Assembly: GCA_016787705.1 (NCBI GenBank)
Contig: JAEUTP010000014.1
Coordinates: 310,001-374,000 of the forward strand
Direction: 5' to 3'
Source: Bacteroidia bacterium
GTDB taxonomy: Bacteria; Bacteroidota; Bacteroidia; B-17B0; Aurantibacillaceae
DNA length: 64,000 nt
Positions 44,422 to 53,004 of this stretch are shown piece by piece (within the stretch, counting starts at the first letter, position 1; each line of letters starts with the position of its first letter). Both the position numbers and the translations under genes were made by a program. The notes beneath the pieces are model-generated. The model searched no databases and had not been told where the DNA came from. It saw only the letters and a list, made by a program, of their open reading frames with translations.

Positions 44422-45396
44422 TTATTTTCTGAAATCTACTTTATAAGAAATACCTTTAATATAAATGGTTCCGCTGTTATCGCATGGAGCACCCTCTGTA
44501 CCGTAATCAATCACTCTTGGTTCTTTTTCCTTTTCGGCACCTGTTGTAAAAGAAGCTACACCATTAATTATAGGATGAAATTCAGAATTAACAATAGCAA
44601 CAGATGGTGTAGTAGAAATGCCAATAGCTTTATCCGGCGAACATCTGTAATCTCTTATTAATGGTTGTTCAGGGTTAACAGAATAAGTAAACGCTTTGCT
44701 GCCAACTGTTGTTCCTCTGTAAACACCATCGTAAGCAACAACAGCATTAGTCCACGTAATTGCTGTTAAAGCTGTTGGGGCTGGAGATGAACTTTGTAAC
44801 GTTTTATACAATGTTCCTACCCAATCAATGCGTTTTGTAGGATCGGCAATATTTACAAATTTAAAATATCCATCCACGCTCCATCTTAATTTACTGTAAT
44901 TACCAGAATTTGGAACTAAGTTTTTAATTCGACTTAAGCCTGCAGATAAAGAAACAGAATCATCAATTGACCAACCATCACATGAGTAATCAACCAATTG
45001 AAGGTTCCCGTTAAATCCATAATCACGGTAATAGTTAGAGTTAATGTCGGTAAATGAATAAGTCATAACGATTCTTCCATTACGGGTTTTACCGTCAGCA
45101 CAAATACAATTACTCCAGGTAATTTGCGCTGATTGAGGAGCAAGAGTATTATTGATCACGGTCATAGTTCCTGTTGAATTAGCCGCAGGGGCAACAAATT
45201 TAGGAAAAGCGTTCTCACCTAAAAAGCCGCAGATCATATCAATATCCTGCACCGCTGAAGTAGCGTAGCTAGCCTCAATTGAGCTATCAAATTCCATATC
45301 AGCTACAGGAGCCTCAGTCACTTTTTTATTACAGCTAACCATAAAAATTGAAGTAGCAGCCGCTAAAATTGAAAAACCTAAAGTAATTTTTTTCAT
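44422..45396 (-). CDS. Predicted lipoprotein of unknown function
   Basis: 324 residues starting at MKKITLGFSILAAATSIFMV with lipobox Cys about 22 (VSCNKK). The mature part looks all-beta with several cysteines (ITWSNCICADGKTRNG; DYSCDGWSID; RDYRCSPDKAIG) and ends GISYKVDFRK. No family recognised. The open frame continues upstream to 45618, but that part overlaps ispE and the -7 element at 45435, so it is rejected. Confidence 0.83.
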   Translation of the reverse strand: MKKITLGFSILAAATSIFMVSCNKKVTEAPVADMEFDSSIEASYATSAVQDIDMICGFLGENAFPKFVAPAANSTGTMTVINNTLAPQSAQITWSNCICADGKTRNGRIVMTYSFTDINSNYYRDYGFNGNLQLVDYSCDGWSIDDSVSLSAGLSRIKNLVPNSGNYSKLRWSVDGYFKFVNIADPTKRIDWVGTLYKTLQSSSPAPTALTAITWTNAVVAYDGVYRGTTVGSKAFTYSVNPEQPLIRDYRCSPDKAIGISTTPSVAIVNSEFHPIINGVASFTTGAEKEKEPRVIDYGTEGAPCDNSGTIYIKGISYKVDFRK

Positions 45397-45434
45397 TTTG
45401 ATAAATAGTTTTGAAATAATTTGTTGCAATTTAG

Positions 45435-45442
45435 CAAAAATA
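45435..45442 (-). promoter_or_regulatory. Putative -7 element TATTTTTG for the lipoprotein at 44422
   Basis: Exact TAnnTTTG on the minus strand, 38 nt before the ATG at 45396, in the 75-bp divergent gap with ispE. Confidence 0.45.
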
Positions 45443-45471
45443 TTCGAACCAACAAAAAATATGTTAAAATA

Positions 45472-46305
45472 ATGCTTGTATTCCCTAACTGTAAAATAAA
45501 CCTGGGCCTTAATATCACTCAAAAAAGAGAGGATGGTTTCCACAATATCGAAACTGTTTTTTACCCTGTAAAATGGTGCGATGCTCTTGAAATCATTCAA
45601 CTTCCGGCTGGGTCGCACAATTTTACATTTTCAGGCAGCGGTTTACAAATTGATGGTAATGCGGAAGATAATCTCATTTATAAAGCATGGAGGCTACTAT
45701 CAGAAATAAAGCCAATTCCACCTATAAAAGTGCATCTTCATAAAAACCTACCCATGGGTGCTGGTCTTGGTGGCGGCAGCTCCGATGCAGCATTCTTTAT
45801 AAAACAGTTAAATAAACAATTTAATTTAGATATTAGTTATGAGCAAATGAATAAAGTCGCATCTCAATTGGGAAGTGATTGCAGTTTTTTCCTAAATAAT
45901 GAGTCTGTTTTAGCAAAAGGCAAAGGTAATGAGTTCTCAAGCATTAACTTAGACCTTTCTGATTATTATATTTTGTTGGTTTATCCCAACATTCACAGTA
46001 ATACCAAAGATGCTTATGCTGGAATTATCCCATCCCCCTCTAAAAAAGACCTCAAAACCATTATGGAGAACACGCCGATCAACAAATGGAAAGACGAGCT
46101 TACCAATGATTTTGAAAAAACAGTGTTCATAAAGTATCCGCAAATTAAAAAATTAAAAGAAGATATTTATGCTGCCGGGGCGGTATATGCCTGTATGAGT
46201 GGCAGTGGTAGCAGTGTTTTTGGAATATTTGATAATGAACCTCCATTAAATTTTGATTCTACCTATAAATTTTATTTACAAACACCTGCCAAAAAAGCTT
46301 TGTAG
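45472..46305 (+). CDS. ispE: 4-diphosphocytidyl-2-C-methyl-D-erythritol kinase
   Basis: 277-residue GHMP kinase that phosphorylates CDP-ME at the 2-hydroxyl in the MEP pathway. Motifs: N-terminal FPNCKINLGLNI, EDGFHNIETVFYPV, ATP loop PMGAGLGGGSSDAA, and the C-terminal CMSGSGSSVFGIF. The start MLVFPNCK at 45472 is chosen; the open frame upstream runs through the divergent promoter. dxr of the same pathway is 14 kb away, and the intervening ispD, ispF, ispG and ispH are not in this window. Confidence 0.94.
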   Translation: MLVFPNCKINLGLNITQKREDGFHNIETVFYPVKWCDALEIIQLPAGSHNFTFSGSGLQIDGNAEDNLIYKAWRLLSEIKPIPPIKVHLHKNLPMGAGLGGGSSDAAFFIKQLNKQFNLDISYEQMNKVASQLGSDCSFFLNNESVLAKGKGNEFSSINLDLSDYYILLVYPNIHSNTKDAYAGIIPSPSKKDLKTIMENTPINKWKDELTNDFEKTVFIKYPQIKKLKEDIYAAGAVYACMSGSGSSVFGIFDNEPPLNFDSTYKFYLQTPAKKAL

Positions 46306-46375
46306 ATATTAAAAAACTTTTTTTTCTTTGTTACCCGGTAAATGAATTTCAATATTCAAATAAAGTGCAAGTATA

Positions 46376-46422
46376 AATGGCTCCCATGCCATTAATTTAT
46401 TATTTGAGAGCTACGGTCTCTC
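46376..46422 (+). promoter_or_regulatory. Leader hairpins upstream of lysC (unassigned)
   Basis: Within the 168-bp gap before lysC there are two successive small hairpins, AATGGC-6 nt-GCCATT (46376-46393) and GAGAG-7 nt-CTCTC (46406-46422). A possible -7 element TTTCTTTG (46323-46330) would place them in the mRNA leader. No known riboswitch consensus, including the lysine L-box, is recognisable. Confidence 0.3.
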
Positions 46423-46473
46423 TTTCATCCGAAAGTAAATTTATCAATCACCTTAATTAAAAAAACAAATACT

Positions 46474-47796
46474 ATGTTACTTGTATTAAAATTTGGCGGT
46501 ACCAGCGTTGGTTCTGCCCAAAGAATAAAAGACCTTGTAAAATTAACTGTTAACGATACACCAAAAATTGTTGTTTTAAGCGCCATGAGCGGTACTACCA
46601 ACTCATTGGTAGAAATTTGTAATTCGCTTTATTCAAAAAATGTAAAGCAGGCTACCGAACAAATTAATATTTTAAAACAAAAATATTATACCGAAATAAA
46701 ATTGCTCTATTCTAATGAGAATTGCCTGCAAAAAGCTGCTAATTTAATAGATAATCATTTTGCATATATAACTGCTTTTACTTTGGATATGTTTACTGCT
46801 AACGAAGAAAAAGCCATTTTGGCGCAAGGCGAGTTGTTAAGCACTGCCCTATTCCATTATTATTTAGAAGAAATAAATATTGAATCGGTTCTTTTACCCG
46901 CTCTTAATTTTATGCGTATTGACGAGAATGATGAACCCAATTTAGATTACATTGAAAAATATATTTTTGAAGAACTCAATAAACACAAAAGCAAAAAATT
47001 ATTTATTACCCAAGGATATATTTGCCGCAATGCTTTTGGCGAGATAGATAATTTAAAACGCGGCGGTAGCGATTACACCGCTTCTATAATAGGTGCCGCC
47101 ATTAAAAGCCCTGAAGTACAAATATGGACAGACATTGACGGCATGCACAACAACGATCCGCGCATCGTTAACAAAACTCACCCTATTAGTGAATTGAGTT
47201 TTGACGAAGCCGCCGAGCTGGCTTACTTTGGTGCTAAAATTTTGCATCCAACATGCATATTACCTGCGCAAAAACGCAACATTCCTGTGCGTTTAAAAAA
47301 CACCATGCAGCCCGACGCAAAAGGGACTTTAATTGCCGACATTAATACTACAGAAGGTATTAAAGCGGTAGCTGCAAAAGACGGCATTACCGCAATTAAC
47401 ATAAAAAGCGCCCGAATGTTGTTAGCCCACGGCTTCCTGCGTGCGGTATTTGAAATTTTTGAGCGTTATAAAACATCAATCGATATGATCACTACATCTG
47501 AAGTTGCTGTATCCTTAACAATAGATAATTCAAAAAATTTAAAAGAGATTTTAAAAGATCTTAAAGAAATTGCACAGGTAGAAATTGACGAAGACCAAAC
47601 CATTATTTGCATTGTAGGCCAGTTGCCAAAAGAGCAGCCGGGTTATGCCAATAAGGTTTTAGAAGCTTTAAAGGATATTCCGCTAAGAATGGTTTCTTAC
47701 GGTGGCAGCTCAAACAATATTTCTGTTTTGGTTAACGGCGATCAAAAGAAAGCCGCCCTACAGGCATTAAATAAAGGATTGTTTAATTATAACTAA
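46474..47796 (+). CDS. lysC: Aspartate kinase (monofunctional)
   Basis: 440-residue cytosolic kinase that makes aspartyl-4-phosphate, the entry to lysine, threonine, methionine and diaminopimelate synthesis. Kinase motifs: VLKFGGTSVGS at the N-terminus, VVLSAMSGTTNSLV, NLKRGGSDYTASII and WTDIDGMHNNDPRI. Two ACT-type regulatory segments make up the C-terminal third (from INIKSARMLLAHGFL; MVSYGGSSNNISVLV), so feedback inhibition by an amino acid is expected. There is no fused homoserine dehydrogenase. lysA follows at 8 bp, which points to lysine/diaminopimelate. Confidence 0.96.
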   Translation: MLLVLKFGGTSVGSAQRIKDLVKLTVNDTPKIVVLSAMSGTTNSLVEICNSLYSKNVKQATEQINILKQKYYTEIKLLYSNENCLQKAANLIDNHFAYITAFTLDMFTANEEKAILAQGELLSTALFHYYLEEINIESVLLPALNFMRIDENDEPNLDYIEKYIFEELNKHKSKKLFITQGYICRNAFGEIDNLKRGGSDYTASIIGAAIKSPEVQIWTDIDGMHNNDPRIVNKTHPISELSFDEAAELAYFGAKILHPTCILPAQKRNIPVRLKNTMQPDAKGTLIADINTTEGIKAVAAKDGITAINIKSARMLLAHGFLRAVFEIFERYKTSIDMITTSEVAVSLTIDNSKNLKEILKDLKEIAQVEIDEDQTIICIVGQLPKEQPGYANKVLEALKDIPLRMVSYGGSSNNISVLVNGDQKKAALQALNKGLFNYN

Positions 47797-47804
47797 GAAA
47801 AATT

Positions 47805-48953
47805 ATGTTCACACAAAAACACATCGATCATTTTTCTGCCTTAGAAACGCCTTTTTATTTTTACGATCTTGATCTGCTTAAAAGAACTTTGGCTGAAATC
47901 AAACGAACAGCTTTGCCAAATTACCATATTCATTATGCTTTAAAAGCAAATGCTCATCCTAACCTTCTCGATATAATTAAAAATGCCGGTCTTGGAGCTG
48001 ATTGTGTAAGTGGTAACGAAGTAAAACGCGCCATAGAATGTGGTTTTAAAAATACAGATATCGCTTTTGCCGGCGTTGGTAAAAGTGATAAGGAAATAAA
48101 TTTCGCTTTAGATAATTCTATCTTTTGTTTTAATGTTGAAAGTGTTCACGAATTAAAGGTCATCGATCAGTTGGCAAAAAATAAAAACACAAAGGCTAAT
48201 ATTGCTTTACGCATCAATCCTAATGTAGATGCCCACACACACAAATACATTACAACGGGGCTCGAAGAAAATAAATTTGGCATTAACCCTTACGAATTTG
48301 ACACTGTTCTGGACATTCTAAAAACATTAAGTAGTCTCAATTTTACAGGTCTCCATTTTCATATTGGCTCACAAATAAACGATCTTAATCCTTTTAAAAA
48401 TCTTTGTCTGCGTGTTAACGAAATAAACAAGTGGTTCATACAAAAAGGTTATTTATTACCACATATTAATGTGGGTGGCGGCCTTGGTGTTGATTATCAT
48501 CACCCCGATGTAAATGCCATTGTTGATTTTGAAAATTACTTCAGTATTTTTAAACAGTTTTTAGAACTGAACCCAACGCAGCAAATACACTTTGAGTTAG
48601 GCCGTTCAGTAATAGCTCAGTGCGGAAGCCTTATTTCGCGTGTACTTTATATTAAAAACGGCATAAATACCAATTTTGCCATCCTGGATGCGGGCATGAC
48701 AGAATTGATACGCCCCGCTCTTTACCAGGCCTATCATAAAATTGAAAATATCTCCAAACAAGGAATGCCAAATACGATCAAATACGATATTGTTGGTCCT
48801 ATTTGCGAAAGCAGCGATTGTTTTGGAAAAGCAGTAGAAATGCCTTTAACAGAAAGGGGTAACTTAGTGGCCCTGCGCACCGCCGGTGCTTATGGAGAGG
48901 TAATGAGCAATCGTTATAATCTGCGTGAGCAGGTAGAATCTGTATTTATATAA
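47805..48953 (+). CDS. lysA: Diaminopimelate decarboxylase
   Basis: 382-residue PLP enzyme (alanine racemase-like barrel plus beta domain) that converts meso-diaminopimelate to lysine. PLP lysine is Lys47 in HYALKANAHP; other motifs are LRINPNVDAHTHKYI, LHFHIGSQI, NVGGGLGVDY, ELGRSVIAQCG, and the GPICESSDCF segment carrying the catalytic cysteine of the partner subunit. The end, ALRTAGAYGEVMSNRYNLR, agrees with the usual C-terminus. It is co-transcribed with lysC and followed by a terminator. Confidence 0.95.
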   Translation: MFTQKHIDHFSALETPFYFYDLDLLKRTLAEIKRTALPNYHIHYALKANAHPNLLDIIKNAGLGADCVSGNEVKRAIECGFKNTDIAFAGVGKSDKEINFALDNSIFCFNVESVHELKVIDQLAKNKNTKANIALRINPNVDAHTHKYITTGLEENKFGINPYEFDTVLDILKTLSSLNFTGLHFHIGSQINDLNPFKNLCLRVNEINKWFIQKGYLLPHINVGGGLGVDYHHPDVNAIVDFENYFSIFKQFLELNPTQQIHFELGRSVIAQCGSLISRVLYIKNGINTNFAILDAGMTELIRPALYQAYHKIENISKQGMPNTIKYDIVGPICESSDCFGKAVEMPLTERGNLVALRTAGAYGEVMSNRYNLREQVESVFI

Positions 48954-48972
48954 TTTATAAATGTATGATTTT

Positions 48973-49006
48973 AAACAGGCATGCTTTTTGAGTTTGCCTG
49001 TTTTTT
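48973..49006 (+). terminator. Intrinsic terminator after lysC-lysA
   Basis: AAACAGGCA pairs with TGCCTGTTT (9 bp) followed by TTT runs, 20 bp after the lysA stop. The distal arm also contains the TTTG that may serve as -33 element of the next promoter. Confidence 0.8.
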
Positions 49007-49016
49007 ATTTTATATG

Positions 49017-49024
49017 TATATTTA
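49017..49024 (+). promoter_or_regulatory. Promoter of the SpoIIE-family gene (-7 TATATTTA, -33 TTTG)
   Basis: TAnnTTTA with TTTG exactly 20 nt upstream. It ends 18 nt before the TTG start at 49043. Confidence 0.55.
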
Positions 49025-49042
49025 GTAGTTCAAATAAATTCA

Positions 49043-51367
49043 TTGAAATTAAAGATCTTCATACTCTTTGTCTTACTATTTTGCCTAAGTCAATTAACCG
49101 CGCAAAAAAATAAAACAGAATTTGAACTGTTTTTAGGGGATACCATTAACAAAACAGACAATAATGGTGATAAACAGGGGCGCTGGATCTACTTCGGACG
49201 TGACAGCAAAGGCCTTAAGAATAAAGTACTAAAGCACAATCAAATTGTTGAGGATGGTTTTTTTGTGAATAACCAAAAAAACGGTTTATGGAAAAGTTAT
49301 CACACCAATACAAATAAAATTAAGAGTGAAGTTACTTATGCAAAAGGCTTAGCCAATGGTAAAGCAAAATTTTATAATGAAAAAGGAAAATTAAGACAAG
49401 AAGGAACTTTTAAGAACAATCAATGGGCTGATAAAATAACTTTTTACAGTGATAAAGACGAGTCATTCTCCAAGGATGCAGATGATAAAAAAACATCGGT
49501 ACTCAACTTTTCAGGGCTTGTTACAAAAAACGGAAAGCCGTTGGAAGATGTGGAAATAATTATTGATAACTATGATCTGCCAATTGCAAAACAAACAACA
49601 GGTGCTGATGGTGCCTTTAATATTAAGCTTGATCTTCAATCAGAATATGTAATTCATTTCAACAAAAAAGGCTTTCTAAAAAACTCCATTTTAATAAATA
49701 CAAAAACAACTAATGTTACCGATCCTGTAGCATATGATCTTGCCAACTGGAAAGTTTCATTGAGCGATAACTTTGCAACAGGCGCTACTAAAGATGTTTT
49801 GGGTTTTATAATTAATAAGCCTTCCAATAAGATCTATTTCAATAAAAAGAAAAAAGAATTTAATGCCGATGGTTCGTATGAACATTTATTTAAAAAGCAG
49901 TTAAATGATATTAGCGCTACTACGCAATTGCTTGTTGCTTCGACCATGGAAAGCAATAAAAAATTAGAGATCGATAATTTAAGGATGCAATCAGAAAATA
50001 AGCTGAAAGAAATTGAAATGCTTAAAAAAGAACAAGATCTACAAGCGGCATTGATAAAAGAAAAAGAGAATGAATTGTTGGCAAAAAAACTGGAAGCAGA
50101 TAAAAGAGCAAACGAGCTGGCATTAGCTGAACAGGAAAAAAAAATCAAGAGTCTTTTGTTCATGGAAAAGGAAAAAGAAATCCTTGAAAAGCAATTAGAA
50201 GCAGAAAAGAAAGCAAGGGAAATTGAACGCTTAAAAATCATAACACGTCAGCAGCAGATGGAAAGTATTATGCAGGATAAGGAACTTAAAACTGCAAAAC
50301 AAAAAACAGATGAACAAAAGCGTTTAAAAGAAATGTCGGAGCGTGAATTGAATATTGCAAATAATGAAAAAAAAATAGCCGACATTGAAATTAATGAGCG
50401 TAAAAAAGTATTTAATTATTTATTAGGAGGTTTTTTTGTTATTGCCCTATTCTCTTTTTTCCTGGTTAGAAACATTATGCAAAAGAAAAAGGCCAACGCT
50501 TTGCTTGCCAAACAAGCTGTTGAGATCAATCATCAAAAAGGAGAAATCGAAGAAAAGAGTCGCCTCATTGAAGAAAAGAACCAGGAAACTTTACAAAGTA
50601 TTGTGTACGCTAAGCGTATTCAAAATGCCATTCTTCCACCGAATTCAGAGATAGACCCTTATTTAAAAGATTATTTTATTTTTTATAAATCAAAAGATAT
50701 TGTAAGTGGTGATTTTTATTTCTTCTCTGATAAATATGCAAAAGACCATAACAAAGTAATTTTTGCTGCGGTTGATTGTACCGGCCATGGTGTGCCTGGT
50801 GCTTTTATGAGTATGATAGGCACCGAAAAATTAAAAGATGCCATTGACGATTCACATGAACCCGGACGTATTTTAAAACAATTAAATTTAGGTGTTAAAA
50901 GCGCACTTCGCCAGTCTGGAGATAATTTAAATGCCACTCGTGATGGGATGGATCTTTCACTCTGCACAATTCCAATTATTAAGAATGGTGAAAAAAAAGC
51001 TACGATAGAATACTCAGGCGCTAACCGTCCTTTATGGGTAATTAAAAATGACACCAAACAATTAACCGAATACAAAGCTACCAAATGCTCTATTGGTGGT
51101 TTAACACCGGATGAGCAGGAATTTGAGAATCACAAAATTGAATTAGAGAAGAATGATGTTTTCTTTTTATTCAGTGATGGTTTTGCCGATCAGTTTGGCG
51201 GAACGAATTCTAAAAAATTAATGACCAAAAATTTTAAAGATCTTTTAGTATCTATTAATAACAAAACATTAAAAGATCAAAAAGAACATCTTGCTGCCTT
51301 TTTTGAAGAATGGAAAGGTGCAAACGAACAGATAGATGATATTTTGGTGATTGGTGTTAAAGTCTAG
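49043..51367 (+). CDS. SpoIIE-family PP2C phosphatase with periplasmic MORN-like and carboxypeptidase-regulatory-like domains
   Basis: 774-residue membrane protein. With the TTG start it begins with a signal peptide ending QLTAQ. MORN/YwqK-like repeats follow (about 40-135; DKQGRWIYFG, QKNGLWKSYH), then a carboxypeptidase-regulatory-like beta domain (about 148-225; FSGLVTKNGKPLEDVEI), a long Lys/Glu coiled coil (about 290-450), one transmembrane helix (about 457-477) and a second coiled coil. A SpoIIE/PP2C phosphatase domain (about 535-774) shows KSKDIVSGDFYFFS, metal-binding DCTGHGVPGAFMSM, ANRPLWV and FLFSDGFADQFGG. The cytosolic phosphatase probably dephosphorylates a STAS antagonist. The STAS protein at 54296 is a candidate. 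The periplasmic part should receive the signal. Confidence 0.92.
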   Translation: MKLKIFILFVLLFCLSQLTAQKNKTEFELFLGDTINKTDNNGDKQGRWIYFGRDSKGLKNKVLKHNQIVEDGFFVNNQKNGLWKSYHTNTNKIKSEVTYAKGLANGKAKFYNEKGKLRQEGTFKNNQWADKITFYSDKDESFSKDADDKKTSVLNFSGLVTKNGKPLEDVEIIIDNYDLPIAKQTTGADGAFNIKLDLQSEYVIHFNKKGFLKNSILINTKTTNVTDPVAYDLANWKVSLSDNFATGATKDVLGFIINKPSNKIYFNKKKKEFNADGSYEHLFKKQLNDISATTQLLVASTMESNKKLEIDNLRMQSENKLKEIEMLKKEQDLQAALIKEKENELLAKKLEADKRANELALAEQEKKIKSLLFMEKEKEILEKQLEAEKKAREIERLKIITRQQQMESIMQDKELKTAKQKTDEQKRLKEMSERELNIANNEKKIADIEINERKKVFNYLLGGFFVIALFSFFLVRNIMQKKKANALLAKQAVEINHQKGEIEEKSRLIEEKNQETLQSIVYAKRIQNAILPPNSEIDPYLKDYFIFYKSKDIVSGDFYFFSDKYAKDHNKVIFAAVDCTGHGVPGAFMSMIGTEKLKDAIDDSHEPGRILKQLNLGVKSALRQSGDNLNATRDGMDLSLCTIPIIKNGEKKATIEYSGANRPLWVIKNDTKQLTEYKATKCSIGGLTPDEQEFENHKIELEKNDVFFLFSDGFADQFGGTNSKKLMTKNFKDLLVSINNKTLKDQKEHLAAFFEEWKGANEQIDDILVIGVKV

Positions 51368-51386
51368 ATCAGGGCCGTTCATTAAA

Positions 51387-51419
51387 CTCAGTTAAACAGA
51401 TCTTAACTGTTTAACTGAG
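51387..51419. terminator. Strong hairpin between convergent genes
   Basis: Perfect 13-bp stem CTCAGTTAAACAG with CTGTTTAACTGAG and a 7-nt loop. It lies 20 bp after the SpoIIE-gene stop and includes the stop codon of the convergent gene. There is no long T-run, so rho-independent activity is not certain. Confidence 0.6.
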
Positions 51420-52028
51420 CTTAATCTTCTCAATCATCAAATGCTTTTTGAATTTATGAACCATATCGGCCATTTCTTTATCACGTAATTCAAGGTTCGC
51501 AATGTCTATAGCCGAATTTTCAACTACCGGTTTTAGTTTGGCCAAATTACCTTTCATTTGAGTTATTGCATCTGTATAATGCTGTTTCGATGCTTCATCT
51601 AAATTCTCTGCTTCTGCTTTTTTCTCAATCTCCGCCACAATGCTTTCTACATAAGGAATCATATCCCAGGGGTTATTAGGCGCGTTCCAAACAAAAGTAA
51701 TATTGCATTTACGGCATTTGTATTTATTGCTCTTCCAGCCTTTATCGTTTTTCTCCGTTCCAATTAATTTTAAATTATCCGGTTTATTACAGTGTGGACA
51801 TTGTGCATTATCTTTCACCAATTTTTTAAGCATCTCTCTTTCCGAAAGAATCACTTCCCTGCTCTGCGCATGAATATTTATTTGTTCAACCAGTTTATTG
51901 CAGGTCTCAACCAGCTGTTTAAATTCATCCGGTATTTCGCTTTCCTCCGTCCACTGTTCTGCCTTCTTTTTAAAAAAGCCAACCAATTTTATCAATTCGC
52001 GTTCTTCCTGTTTTAGTTCCTGGTTCAT
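51411..52028 (-). CDS. Coiled-coil protein with central zinc ribbon
   Basis: 205 residues. Two charged helical arms (1-80 and 135-205) flank a zinc ribbon with CPHC (about 98-101) and CRKC (about 121-124), followed by NITFVWNAPNNPWDMIPY. The ribbon resembles transposase/transcription-factor-type zinc ribbons, but nothing else supports such a role and I do not recognise the family. It follows the Kir-channel gene by 10 bp on the same strand and is probably co-transcribed with it. Confidence 0.82.
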   Translation of the reverse strand: MNQELKQEERELIKLVGFFKKKAEQWTEESEIPDEFKQLVETCNKLVEQINIHAQSREVILSEREMLKKLVKDNAQCPHCNKPDNLKLIGTEKNDKGWKSNKYKCRKCNITFVWNAPNNPWDMIPYVESIVAEIEKKAEAENLDEASKQHYTDAITQMKGNLAKLKPVVENSAIDIANLELRDKEMADMVHKFKKHLMIEKIKLS

Positions 52029-52038
52029 TATAAAAATT

Positions 52039-52974
52039 TTAATTTACAACATCGTAATGATGAATATCTGTTACCGTTAAGCGCAAACGCCCGCGCTTAT
52101 CTACTTCCGGCACTAATGGCTTAAACTTAACATCCTCAATCATTTCCTCAGGTTTATAAGATTTACGTGAGTAAACCGTTTGTGAATAGGTATCGTTTAC
52201 TGCTTTTATTAAAATAATAAATTCAGCATCCCTCTCTAAAAGTTCTTTTTTACTCAGACCAAACAAAGGGCTTTCCTCATTTAAAGGATGAACAATAGTC
52301 CAACTTAACGGTAAAAAATTAACTCTTGAAATTTCAAGCTTCAGGTTTAAAAATTCGCGTTTTTTTGTTTCCGGATTATTTAATGTAATTGTAAAGCCGG
52401 CTTCTGTTTCAATCAGTTCGTATTGTTTAGGATTGGCAATGCGAAACATGATTGCTTTACCTGTTTTATAAGGAGATATTAATAAATTTTTGCTAAATAA
52501 CAGGTGCGCTTTTGGCCTTGAAAAACGGCCGTACAATATACCGGTGGCTAAAGCAAAACTTAATAAACCCAATAATGATTCTACTGCGGCGGCTATACTG
52601 GCTGCGTTACCAATGGGATAAATATGTCCGTAACCAAGTGTAGTAATAGTTTGAGCGCTAAAAAAGAACAAATTCATAAATTGTTGAAAAGGCTCGTAAC
52701 TATCCAAACCGCCAAAAAACTCAGGGCCTATAAAAAAATATACTCCGGCAAAAGCAAAATTAATTGTAATATATCCCAATATTATCACTAAAATAAGATT
52801 GAGTTTAGAGGTAGTGATTAGCCAGTGATAAATATCTATATTACCAATGCCAAGACCTGCCCTGTGAACATTAATACTGCCATCCGGACTTAAAAAACGA
52901 ACACGGCTATTGTAATTCTTGGTTCCAAAGCCAAGCTCCCGTTCGTCTTTATTTTTATTATTAAAAATTGCCAT
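52039..52974 (-). CDS. Inward-rectifier (KirBac-type) potassium channel
   Basis: 311 residues. A short N-terminal slide-helix region (FGTKNYNSRVRFLSPDGSIN, then DIYHWLITTSK) precedes TM1 (about 58-80), a pore helix with the selectivity filter TTLGYGHIYP (about 112-121), and TM2 (about 127-150). A cytosolic immunoglobulin-like Kir domain covers the last 155 residues (KAIMFRIANPKQYELIE, LSWTIVHPLNEESPLFG, RDAEFIILIKAVNDTYSQTV). The filter GYG predicts K+ selectivity. Length and order match KirBac proteins. No K+ pump or sensor gene is adjacent. It is divergent from the SCO gene, with 30 bp between starts. Confidence 0.93.
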   Translation of the reverse strand: MAIFNNKNKDERELGFGTKNYNSRVRFLSPDGSINVHRAGLGIGNIDIYHWLITTSKLNLILVIILGYITINFAFAGVYFFIGPEFFGGLDSYEPFQQFMNLFFFSAQTITTLGYGHIYPIGNAASIAAAVESLLGLLSFALATGILYGRFSRPKAHLLFSKNLLISPYKTGKAIMFRIANPKQYELIETEAGFTITLNNPETKKREFLNLKLEISRVNFLPLSWTIVHPLNEESPLFGLSKKELLERDAEFIILIKAVNDTYSQTVYSRKSYKPEEMIEDVKFKPLVPEVDKRGRLRLTVTDIHHYDVVN

Positions 52975-52992
52975 TACAATTATTTAAGTATG

Positions 52993-53000
52993 TAACTTTA
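52993..53000 (+). promoter_or_regulatory. -7 element TAACTTTA before the SCO gene (near-leaderless)
   Basis: TAACTTTAC ends 4-5 nt before the ATG at 53005, the same spacing as before the NlpC/P60 gene at 55436. Transcription would begin at or beside the start codon. Confidence 0.5.
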
Positions 53001-53004
53001 CAAA

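Noticed and set aside
45397..45618. N-terminal extension of the lipoprotein gene
   Set aside because: It overlaps ispE and its own promoter; the lipoprotein signal starts at 45396.
46306..46473. Lysine riboswitch before lysC
   Set aside because: Only small hairpins are present; none of the conserved L-box core sequences can be found.
49834..50241. 135-codon minus-strand frame rich in Ser and Phe
   Set aside because: Antisense image of the Lys/Glu coiled coil of the SpoIIE-family gene; codon periodicity belongs to the plus strand.
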